Shown here piece after piece: positions 54,752-64,000 of a DNA stretch of 64,000 nucleotides; position 1 is the first letter of the stretch, and every line of letters starts with the position of its first letter. Origin of the DNA: Orychophragmus violaceus (lineage: Eukaryota; Streptophyta; Magnoliopsida; Brassicales; Brassicaceae); contig CM058231.1 of NCBI GenBank assembly GCA_030180135.1, positions 50,664,235 to 50,728,234 on the forward strand, in the 5' to 3' direction. The notes under the pieces were generated by a model, which made no database searches, was not told where the DNA came from, and saw only the letters and a program-made list of their open reading frames with translations. A program made the translations under genes and the position numbers.

Positions 54752-56283
54752 TAGGTCGTTAGGTTTTTGCTTTTTGGATCATACTAGGTTGTTTATTAGT
54801 TTGATGAATCGATTTTAATGAGTAAAATTGATTGAAACTTTGAAAACCTAGAAATAAGAAAAACGATAAGAAAACTCGTTAATTAAAGTCGATATCGTTT
54901 CATTGTATGAATCGTTTCATTGTTAAGAAGGAAACGATTTGTTTGAATCGTTAATGTCATGATCGTGAAAATAGGTGATTGTTGAATTACGATTTGTAAA
55001 AGGTCAAGTTTAGCGATCGCATGTTGACTTTAGGTAAATTAAGCATCATACGATGAGGAAAAGGTCAAAATCGTTTTTGTCTTATGTCATGATTGTTTGA
55101 ATAAGCAATTATTGAATTAAGGATCAAACAATTTGGAAAAAGTAAATTGGTTGGCGATCGATCATGACTTTGTCTTTAAGCTAAAGACAAAATCGTTTCA
55201 AAGCTTTGAATAATTATGGTTCAAGCGGTTAACCCAAATCGCGGTTTGCTGGAAATTATTTAATACAGTTGGTATTATTTAATTTTTGGTTAAACCGGAT
55301 TTAAATTCAAAAAAATTGAATTTTAACCTAAACCGAAGGCTGGTCTAAGTTTGATTTGGTTGGACCAAATAATTTAGAGCTGGTCTGGTTTAGTAAATAA
55401 CCAGTTGGATTTAGTAGTTAATTTGGTCTTGGACCAGAATTAATGAACCGACTCGGTTATGTCAAATTATTGGGCCAATTGAAATTCTGTGGTCTTGGGC
55501 CAAGAATTGGGCCTATAATTTGTGACCCAACCGAAAACTTTAATAAAACATTAAATTAGAAAGCTTCTAATATTAGAAGTTTCTAATTTTGGCATGTTAG
55601 GAAATTTCTAAAAATAGTAAGTTTCCAAATTTAGAAAGTTTCTAAAATAAGCATGTTTCCCGATTTAGAAAGTTTCTAAAAATAGTAGGTTTTCCTAAAT
55701 AGAAAGTTTCCATATTTAGTAAGTTACCTGAAATGGAAAGTTTCCCAAAATAGTAATCTTCTATTTTTGGGAGGAAATCTATTGAAACCTAAAATCCTCA
55801 AAACCAGTATCAAGCTTGGATGTCTTGCCCAATCTTGTCAGCTACTTAACGCTTATTCAATTACAGATATGGCTTACAGTGTGAGGTGTCTGTTTTTGCG
55901 TAAGTAAAGTAGTATATAGTCACTAATTTCATTGAGAGTCCCAGACTTTAGTGATTATTTGGCTGTAAGAGATTGGTTTCCTTGACTGGGCCATCGGGAG
56001 TCCCGGGCCTTGAGACATCTGGTGTATTGGGCCTTGGGCCCAATTCACAACCGAGAGTTATTGGATATAACTAGCTGTGTGTATGCTTACCAAGTAAAGC
56101 TACTTCTGGGTGACGGCCAGTGGCCCACTTTGGATTTAGCTGAACATGGGTCTCGGAATCATTGCATTCTTATGAGGTTAAACAAAGAAATTTTGAATGC
56201 GATGCGAGTTTTCTTATAAATTATTAAGATTACTCTTTTATGAACTGAATAACTAAAACTCTATTTATCTCTAAATTTCAGTT
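54752..56283 (+). other. leader of F
   Basis: Resembles the C leader. A dense array of GAAAGTTTC-type units runs from about 55555 to 55770. The conserved block follows with GAGAGTCCC (a variant first motif) and GGGAGTCCC at 55996-56004. AAATTTCAG precedes the gag ATG. Confidence 0.62.
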
Positions 56284-57174
56284 ATGACTAGCACAAACAA
56301 TCAAAACACTTTCTCGATCCGGTCTGTCCTTGAGATGGACAAACTGAACGGATCAAATTTCTTGACTTGGTCGCGGAACCTGAGGCTAGTCCTCAGGCAG
56401 GAGAGAAAGGACTATGTCCTTGAGAGAGCTCTCCCCGAGAGGATCGGGTCCAATGCCTCTCATGCAGTATATGATGCTTGGAATAAGCATTATAATGATG
56501 CGGTAAATGTGCGTGGTCTGATATTGGCTACCATGGACTCAGATTTGCTGAAGCAATATGAGAACATGGAGTCGCCAATAGAGATGATCAGCAGCCTGAA
56601 ATTGAAATTTCAGGAGCAGGTAAGAGTGGAGAGATACCAGTTGGTTAAGTCTCTCACTAGCTGCAAGCTACCAAATGATCATCCAGTGAGTCCTCATGTC
56701 AGTAAAATGATGGGTTACATTGATAACCTGAGGAAACTGGATTATCCAGTTAGCCAAGAATTGGCAACTGAGATCATTCTGCAGTCACTGCCGTAAAGCT
56801 ATGATAAGTTCAAGAGGAACTATATCAAGAAAGGCTTAACGAAGACGCTGACTGAACTGCATGATATGCTCAAGACAGTTGAGCCAAACGTGAAGAGTAC
56901 CCTGTATAATCTCATAATGGAGAAGGGTAGGTTTTCTAAACCTAGTGCTGACAAGGGTGAAGACAAAGTTGTCCAGATTTTGAATCATGGCAAGCCTGTG
57001 TCTTCTGAGCCCGAGTCAGATACATCTTACGTTGGTAAGTGCTGCTACTGTAAAGAGACTGGGCATTGGAAGAGAGATTGCATTAAATTCATGGAAGATT
57101 ATGAGGAGTTGAAGATGATGTATGAGACTACTTCCTCAGGTATTCATGTTATTACTTCAAGTTCTACCTTATAG
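56284..57174 (+). pseudogene. Copia gag (F), one nonsense mutation
   Basis: Same length and sequence as the C gag apart from scattered changes. A TAA at 56794-56796 replaces TCA (Ser) in LPSSYDKF; the frame is otherwise open to the TAG at 57172-57174 that C also has. The CCHC knuckle (CCYCKETGHWKRDC) is intact downstream of the lesion. The nonsense change probably followed insertion, as C keeps the codon. Confidence 0.88.
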
Positions 57175-59690
57175 GTATTGGATACTGGTTGTGGCACTGA
57201 TATTTGTTATAATATGCAGAGCCTAAGCAACAGTAGAACGTTGAAGGAAGGACAAGTGGAACTGCATGTCTGGAAGGAGCTATGGATGCTGCCTCAGCCG
57301 TAGGGTTCTCACTTGTAGATGCCTTTGAGGCTTGGTTTTGTATTAAGTAATTGCTACAATGTACCTGCTTTAAGCAGAGTTGTCTTTCATTTTCTTGTAA
57401 GAATTTGAATGTTTTTCATTTTGATAAAAAGACAAGTTTTGTTCTTTTGATCTTAATGAAATATTAATTGTAGCACCCTATTCAAGGAATGGGTTTTATA
57501 TCTTAAACCAAAGAGTGCCTAAATGTAACATAAATACCGAATTGGTTTAAATCTGATGAATTAAACCTGATTTTTCTTGGCGAAAATGTTTTGGTCACAT
57601 AGAGTGAGTCGGATTCAGAAATCCCATAGTTATGGACTTTTGGGCTCATTTGATCGGATATCTTATGAGACTTGAATTCTGCTTACTGGACCAAAAGACA
57701 AAGGGCCCATCTTAGCCGAGCTAGAGAAAGGCCCAAAGGCTTATTGGACCTTGAACATACTCATGTATGTGGCCCGATGAGCAGTAATGCCAGAGAAAAT
57801 TTCCTGTACTTCATTATCTTTACTGATTACTTCAGTGAGTATGACTGTGTTCATTTGATGAGACACGAGTCGAAATTCTTTGAAGTGGTCGAAAGAGTTC
57901 CTGAATGAGGTATAGAATCTGAATGACAGAAGTATTGAGACTCTGGATTAGATCACGAGTGAGAATACTTAAGTCATTGATGGTGTGATCATCTGAATGA
58001 GTGTGAAGTCGTGTCACAGCTCATTTCTCCTGAAAACCTGGAGGTGTTTCTGTGAGAAAGAATCAGATCTTATTAGAAATGATTAAAGATGAGTCACACG
58101 AATCTTCCATGATATTCTTTAAGAATAACGCTCTAGAAATATCTAAGTTTACGCTGAAATAGTTCCACCAATATCAGTTGAAAGACACCACATAAATGTG
58201 GACTGGAAATGATCCAAATTCGTCTTTACTGAGTATTTGTAGTTGTGCTACTTCGCTGGTTGTCCTAGGGAAACCAAGGCTTGTTACTTTTTACGTCCAT
58301 TCCGATAACGAAGTTAGGTTGTTCGGAATTCTGTTTTCTAAAAGGAAAGTTTCTTTCCAAGAAGAACAGTGGGAGTAAAAGTATAACTCGAAGAAATTCG
58401 AGAAATACAGGAGGCTGCTCAACCTGTTGAGGGAGAGCAGCGGATGGATTTACAGATTTCTGTAAAATCTACACCTGTAGAGCCTGAAGTTCGCAGATCT
58501 GAATGAATCCGTCACTAATCCGAGAGTGATTTCTCGTGATTAATTGCCATGATCTGATGATCATTGAAAGTGACGAACCTGCGAAATTCACAAAAGCGAA
58601 AGTGAGCCCGGACTCCGAAAAATTATACTGTTTGTAAGTAAGCTTCATCGATCCATTCATGGATAGAAGCAAGCATATCAGAGTTGTAATCTTCGTTATG
58701 TTGAAGTAGTCAAGGTTTTGACTTGAACAGGAACGAAGTGGAACTGTGCGTTTACTAATAGATAAGTGGGAGCGATGTTGCATTTCTCATAGTGTATGTC
58801 GATGACATACTGATTCTCGGAAATAACGTTCCAATGCTGCAGTCGGTAAAGGACTGGCTTGGGAGTTGTTTTTATGATTGACATGGGTAAAGCCACATAT
58901 GTTCTTGGATTTTGGATCTAAAGATAAAGATCATAAAGAGCTGATAGGACAAAGTCAGGATTCTTATATTGACAAAGTCCTACACGTTTTCAGCATTCCA
59001 AGAAGGGTTTTATGCCAATGTCACATGGCATTAAGTTAAGCAAGAAACAGTGTCCTACGATATCTGCTGAGCTTGAATGCATGGATAAGATTCCATATGC
59101 GTCGGCAATTGGATCTATCATGTATGCCATGACACGTACTTGTTTTGATGTTGCTTTAATGTTAAGCAAGACAAGTAAAGACCAGTCAAATCCAGCAAAG
59201 AATCACTGGATAGACGTAATGAATATCCTCAAGTATTTGGAAAATACTTAGGATAAGTTCTTGATTTACGGAGAAAGTGAGATGCTACAAGTCGGTAGAG
59301 TCTGAAAGGCAAGTTTCCAACAGACAAAGATGATTTCCGGTCACAGTCCGGTTATATCTTGTGTCTGTCTGGCGGTGCAAGGCACTGTTGCTGACTCCAT
59401 GACTTAAGCTGAACATTTCGCAGCTTGGGTAGCGGCGAAAGAGGTTGTTTGGAAAGAAGAGTTCATCACTGAACTTGATGTGATTCTTAGCATAGATGAG
59501 GCTAGCTGCACATCAGAGGTCCAAACACCTTGAGGGTAGGTATAACCTATTCCGTGAGATAAATGATAGAGGTGTTAAGTAGATCAGCAAGTTTCAACGA
59601 ATGAGAACGTTGCTAATCTATTAACAAAGCCACTCCTTAGGCCTAAGCACGAGTCGCGGACTGTAGCTGTAGGATAAGTGAAATTAAGAT
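57175..59690 (+). pseudogene. degenerate pol of F
   Basis: Protease with DTG right after the gag TAG, integrase piece at 57672-57908, RT with YVDD near 58796-58807, and RNase H pieces to about 59680, in no continuous frame. It carries the same nonsense codons as C and D after the integrase piece. Confidence 0.82.
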
Positions 59691-60519
59691 GTAGTCTTAA
59701 TTTCAGTGGGAGTTAGTAAAGGGCTTTATTTAGTTGTTTTGAAAGGTTCATGTAAACATAATATTTTATGTTTATGAAATTTATGATTTCTGGATTATTT
59801 TAACTGTGATATAAATAATCGTTCCAAAATGATTCATGTCATTATATATGGGCCATCGAAGTACATGAGTAGACTTGATCCTGAAACCCCATGGTTAAAG
59901 AAATGACATAAATCATAGTGTCCATAGTCGAAGGTTGTTGAAATTGGAACACCAACAACCACTTGAGACTAGAGTGTGTTGAGACTTATGACCAAGTTTC
60001 ATGGGTCATGGATGCGCGGCATCAAAGTCAACACATAGGTATATGTAGGGGAGCATATGACCGGACATGGCCCGCTGATGAGAACTCTACAAGATATTAA
60101 TATCTGTGTCATGAGAGGTTCTCATTTACGACTATAGAGTATAGTCCTTAGACCTGAGTTCGCATGCATGTGACTTCACATGGACTGATGAGCTTTGATC
60201 ATTGTCTAACGCTGTTTCGTAACTGGGAGCTATAAGGACCTTGGTTGGGTGTATTACAAAGTGTGTAGTTTATAGTGATGGAACAAGATGGGATTTGTCC
60301 CTGCCGTTTAACGGAGGTAATATCTCTAGGCCAATCGGAGACTTGATAGCTGGTAAGAGAGTGGCCACTCCCAAACGGACTTGCCCAAGTCGTTTGAATT
60401 GTCAGTATCAAATCTGGTCCGATGAACATGGTCTGGCTATATAAGGATGACACGCATCTTGCCTTATGCCAGATCGAGATATTGAGACAAAAGGATTAGG
60501 GAATGTAGGATTCCAGTAC
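59691..60519 (+). other. conserved 3' untranslated region of F
   Basis: Type-2 version as in C and G, with the GACTATA/TATAGTC hairpin at 60130-60146 and GGTTGTTG/CAACAACC near 59933-59960. Confidence 0.65.
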
Positions 60520-60530
60520 AAGTGGGAGAT
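60520..60530 (+). other. PPT of F
   Basis: AAGTGGGAGAT, single copy, before the 3' LTR. Confidence 0.8.
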
Positions 60531-61169
60531 TGTTGGGAATGTCCTGAAATCTACTGTACTATCTCTAGAAAGTATGATAAGTGTCGAGATCAGACATAAG
60601 TCATAAATACTGGGTGATCATGATGACTTGCTAGAGCCCGCTCTTGATCTATAAGTTTAGGACTTATTACCAGTATTGTATGATCCCAAAGGGTCACACA
60701 CCATAGCTAACGGGAAAGTTAAATGGAATTAATACGGTAAGATGCAAGGCATTTACTGCATTTGTACAGAGAATTGGGCCAGACAAAATACAGTCTTTTG
60801 TCTGATTTGGGTCTTGGGCCCAAAAGCCTAATAAGCCATTAGTTTAATTACTTGGGCCCATATAAGGGAGAGGTAGGCGCCAGCAAGACCAGGCTTCAGC
60901 GATTTTTAGGTCTGGCCGTCCTCTCTCTCTCTCTGTTGTTCCAGCTTGGTCTAGCAGCCTGATCCAGTAGCTTGTAAGCGTGTGGATACCTAGGAGGAGC
61001 CGGTAATCATCAGCTCTTGCAGATCTCGATATTCCCTTGATCAATCCGCTGCAATCATAAGGTAATGATCCTGATCTGTTTATGATTCATCTGCAAATCA
61101 CCTAGATCCTAGTTGATTATGTTAGGTTGTAATCTGATAATTAAACCTATGAACAAACATAATCCTATA
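60531..61169 (+). repeat. 3' LTR of F
   Basis: 639 bp, TGTTGGGAATG to ATCCTATA, followed by ACCCA. Confidence 0.9.
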
Positions 61170-61174
61170 ACCCA

Positions 61175-61300
61175 AAACCCCATTACCTTTTTCCCAAAAC
61201 CATAGATCTCACCTTATAAATATGTGCCTCCTCCTATAGAAAATGATGAAGAAGAAGCCTCCAGCGAAGCTCTGCCCATTCCGCGTCGCAGCCACCACCC
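61175..61300 (+). repeat. 3' LTR of K, part 2
   Basis: Continues the K LTR after F, including CTTATAAATATGTGCCTCC and CGCGTCGCAGCCACCACC, and is cut at 61300 by G. The last five bases CACCC should be the TSD of G. Confidence 0.65.
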
Positions 61301-61975
61301 TGATGGATTATAGTGTTTGTTCAAGGTTTAATTCCAAATTACAACCTAACACATAATCTTAAACAGATCTAGGTTACTTGCAAAACGAATCATAAATCAA
61401 ATCTGTGACATTACCTTTTGCAGCGGATTATTGATGGTAATGACAAGATCAGCTAGAACAGATGGTAACACCTATTCCTCCTTGAGTATCCACACTCTTA
61501 CAAGCAAGGGATGGCTGCTAGACCAAAGAGATGGATCAGATCAGAGAGAGAGGTTAGAGAGAGAGATGAAAATCGCGGCTGCAAGGGAGAAGAATGGCGT
61601 GAGCTATTCTTCCTTAGGGTTTCAAATCCTTTTACTCTCATTAATGGGCCCAAGTCATTAGACTAATGGCTCATTAATCTTTTGGGCCCAAGACACAAAT
61701 CAGACAAAAGCCTGTATTTTGTCTGGCCCAATTCTCTGATCTAATACAGTAAATGCCATTGCATCTTACCATATTAATTCCATTTAACTTTCCCGTTAGC
61801 TATGGTGTGTGACCCTTCGGGATCATACAATACTGGTAATAAGTCCTAAACTTATAGATCAAGAGCGGACTCTAGCAAGCCATCATGATCACCCAGTATT
61901 TATGACTTATGTCTGATCTCGACACTTATCATACTTTCTAGAGATAGTACGGTAGATTTCAGGACATTCCCAACA
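61301..61975 (-). repeat. 3' LTR of G
   Basis: 675 bp; minus strand TGTTGGGAATGTCC to TATAATCCATCA. Alignable with the C and F LTRs. Confidence 0.88.
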
Positions 61976-62040
61976 ATCTCCCACTTGTACTGGAATCCTA
62001 CACAGGACATTCCCAACAATCTCCCGATTGTACTGGAATC
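61976..62040 (-). repeat. duplicated PPT-LTR junction of G
   Basis: The LTR-proximal PPT (minus AAGTGGGAGAT, 61976-61986) is followed by a second PPT variant (AATCGGGAGAT, 62019-62029) with about 15 bases of LTR start between them. Same arrangement and same variant base pattern as in C. Confidence 0.8.
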
Positions 62041-62851
62041 CTACATTCCCTAATCCTTTTGTCTCAATATCTCGATCTGGCATAAGGCAAGATGCGTGTC
62101 ATCCTTATATAGCCAGACCATGTTTATCGGAACAGATTTGATACTGACAATTCAAACGACTTGGGCAAGTCCGTTTGGGAATGGCCATTCTCTTACCAGC
62201 TATCAAATCTCCGATTGGCCTAGAGATATTACCTCCGTTAAACGGCAGGGACAAATCCCATCTTGTTCCATCACTATGAACTACACAATTCATAATACAC
62301 CCAACCAAGGTCCGTATAGCTCCCAGTTACGAAACAGCGTTAGACAATGATCAAAGCGTATTACTCCATGTGCAGCCACATGCATGCGAACTCAGGTCTA
62401 AGGACTATACTCTATAGTCGTATATGAGAACCTCTTTTGACACAGATATTAATATCTTGTAGAGTTCTCATCAGCGGGCCATGTCCGGTCATATGTTCCC
62501 CTACATATACCTATGTGTCGACTTTGATGCCGCGCATCTATGACCCCTCGAAACTTGGTCATAAGTCTCAACACAATCTAGTCTCAAGTGGTTGTTGGTG
62601 TTCCAATTCAACAACCTTCGACTATGGACACTATGATTTATGTCATTTCGTTAAATATGGGGTTTCAGGATCAAGTCTACTCATGTACTTCGATGGCCCA
62701 TATATAATGACATGAATCATTTTGGAACGATTATTTTATATCACAGTTAAAAATAATCCAGAAATAAAATTTCATTAACATTTAAAATGTTTACATGAAC
62801 CAATCAAAATAACTAAAACAAAAGCCCTCACAACTCCCACTCAAAAAGAGA
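62041..62851 (-). other. conserved 3' untranslated region of G
   Basis: Hairpin GACTATA/TATAGTC at 62403-62419 and the CAACAACC hairpin near 62590-62615. Short ORFs on both strands are unsupported. Confidence 0.65.
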
Positions 62852-64000
62852 TTACATTTGAATATCTCTAATTCCTACAGCAGCAGTATGCAACTCGTGC
62901 TTAGGTCTCGGGAGTGGCTTTGTCAACGGGTCAGCCACGTTCTCATCAGTGGGAACTCTGCTGACCATCACTTCACCTCTATTCACTATATCACGAATCA
63001 GGTGATACCTTCTCATAATGTGTTTGGATTTCTGATGATGTCTCGGTTCCTTGGCTTGAGCAATTGCACCATTGTTGTCACAATACAGTGCCAAAGGCTC
63101 AGTGGCATTAGGGAATACACCGAGTTCAATCAAGAAGTTCCTAATCCAAACTCCTTCCTTCGCAGCTTCTGAAGCAGCGATGTATTCAGCTTCAGTTGTG
63201 GAATCTGCCACGGTGCTCTGCTTGGAGCTCTTCCAACTTACTGCACCGCCATTCAGACAGAAGATGTAGCCAGACTGTGACCGGAAATCATCTTTATCTG
63301 TCTGAAAACTTGCATCCGTGAATCCACTGATTTCAAGCACTTCACTTCCTCCGTAAACCAAGAACTTATCCTTAGTATTCCTCAAATACTTCAGGATATT
63401 CTTTACGGCAATCCAGTGACTCTCACCTGGATTAGACTGGTACCTACTCGTCATGCTTAGTGCATAAGCAACATCAGGACGAGTACAGATCATGGCATAC
63501 ATGATAGATCCTATAGCCGAAGCATAAGGAATCCTACTCATGCGCTTAAGCTCATCAGGTGTCTTAGGACACTGATCCTTGCTTAGTGCAGCACCATGTA
63601 TCATTGGCGTGAACCCCTTCTTGGATTTATCCATTCCGAATCGATGCAGGACTTTATCTATGTAAGCATCTTGACAAAGTCCAATCAGCTTTTTAGATCT
63701 GTCTCTAAAGATTCGGATTCCAAGAACATACGCGGCTTCACCCATGTCCTTCATGGAAAAACAACTTCCCAGCCAGTCTTTAACAGACTTCAGCATTGGA
63801 ATATCATTTCCAAGAAGCAATATGTCGTCGACAAATAGGATAAGAAACGCCACTTTGCTCCCACTAGTTTTCTTATACACACATTGTTCCTCTTGGTTTC
63901 TGATGAAGTCAAAGTTCTTTATTGCTTCATCAAAACGAAGATTCCAACTCCTCGATGCTTGCTTCAATCCATAAATGGATTTTTGAAGCTTGCATACTTT
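62852..64000 (-). CDS. Copia RT and RNase H (G), partial
   Basis: Open from the window edge to the stop at 62852. The RT part shows IYGLKQASRSWN, then FVDD (63824-63835), a Copia variant of YVDD with Phe in the first position. The full RNase H follows: FTDASFQTDKDD, STTEAEY, LYCDNNGAIAQAKEP, and the end PLTKPLPRPKHE. The sequence differs from A at many positions, so it is a separate subfamily. No lesion is visible. Integrase, protease and gag lie beyond the window. Confidence 0.9.
   Translation of the reverse strand, partial: KVCKLQKSIYGLKQASRSWNLRFDEAIKNFDFIRNQEEQCVYKKTSGSKVAFLILFVDDILLLGNDIPMLKSVKDWLGSCFSMKDMGEAAYVLGIRIFRDRSKKLIGLCQDAYIDKVLHRFGMDKSKKGFTPMIHGAALSKDQCPKTPDELKRMSRIPYASAIGSIMYAMICTRPDVAYALSMTSRYQSNPGESHWIAVKNILKYLRNTKDKFLVYGGSEVLEISGFTDASFQTDKDDFRSQSGYIFCLNGGAVSWKSSKQSTVADSTTEAEYIAASEAAKEGVWIRNFLIELGVFPNATEPLALYCDNNGAIAQAKEPRHHQKSKHIMRRYHLIRDIVNRGEVMVSRVPTDENVADPLTKPLPRPKHELHTAAVGIRDIQM

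Larger units (their letters stand above)
54099..61169 (+). mobile_element. non-autonomous Copia element F, type-2 LTRs
   Basis: Same build as C: 639-bp type-2 LTRs, leader, gag and dead pol. The LTRs differ at a few sites (for example TGCTGGG against TGTTGGG at the start and CTACA against CTATA at the end), so it is older than C. It has a single PPT, without the duplication seen in C and G. Confidence 0.92.
52263..64000 (+). mobile_element. LTR element K, poorly preserved, extends past window
   Basis: Two homologous starts, TGTAATGGCCCTGG at 52263 and TGTAGTGGCCTTGG at 54031, share the following 190 bp or so (CTTATAAATATGTGCCTCCTCC, GCCTCCAGC, CGCGTCGCAGCCACCACC) and look like LTR starts 1.77 kb apart. 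The second is split by F and then by G. I found no PBS of the kind used elsewhere. Superfamily unknown; the LTR start resembles Gypsy. Confidence 0.55.
61301..64000 (-). mobile_element. Copia element G, type 2, partial
   Basis: Minus-strand element entering from the right edge: 3' LTR, duplicated PPT, 3' UTR and an intact RT-RNase H frame. It is the only type-2 element here with an undamaged pol segment, and so the best candidate in view for a helper of C and F. Confidence 0.88.

Overview
This is a gene-poor, transposon-dense stretch of a plant nuclear genome, probably eudicot heterochromatin. Every long coding region I can recognise belongs to an LTR retrotransposon, every primer-binding site (PBS) found reads TGGTATCAGAGC (initiator tRNA-Met type), and there are no host genes, tRNAs or rRNAs. 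The sequence does not allow a species call; Brassicaceae is only a guess.

Layout. A Gypsy gag relic (M) is split into three pieces (1-27, 29237-29681, 37222-37418). Its first interruption is L (28-29236, minus), a coding-poor LARD-like element with 5-bp target-site duplication (TSD) CCACG. Inside L's 5' LTR sits a tandem Copia array of three LTRs and two internal regions, A and B (7278-29230, minus, TSD ATTAC). Inside B sits C (18896-26136, plus, TSD GTATT). M's second interruption is D (29682-37216, plus, TSD GTCAC). From 37419 to 52262 lie three members of a gag-only LTR family: E (minus), H (plus) and I (minus). H's 3' LTR is interrupted by J (45751-49777, minus, TSD CAGAT), a Copia copy with a large internal deletion. 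K (from 52263) is a poorly preserved LTR element whose 3' LTR was hit by F (54099-61169, plus, TSD ACCCA) and G (from 61301, minus, running off the window).

How the parts relate. A, B and J (LTR type 1) and G (LTR type 2) carry autonomous-type Copia pol. C, D and F carry a related gag in front of a pol region ruined by stop codons shared by all three, so that pol was dead before these copies spread and they were presumably mobilised in trans. C and F use type-2 LTRs; D uses type-1 LTR, leader and 3' UTR, so the gag plus dead-pol module has been combined with two LTR types. A leader block with paired GGGAGTCCC motifs and a 3' UTR with short hairpins are shared across subfamilies and are candidates for packaging or RNA-handling signals.

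The E/H/I family is the least familiar part. It encodes an acidic Gag with one CCHC knuckle and a C-terminal region repeating the motif IMHL(S/F), with no pol. Its reading frame runs through the polypurine tract (PPT) into the LTR. Near the 3' end some copies contain, and others precisely lack, a 57-bp GT..AG segment that stays in frame when retained, i.e. an exitron-like intron. One copy (H) carries both forms in tandem.
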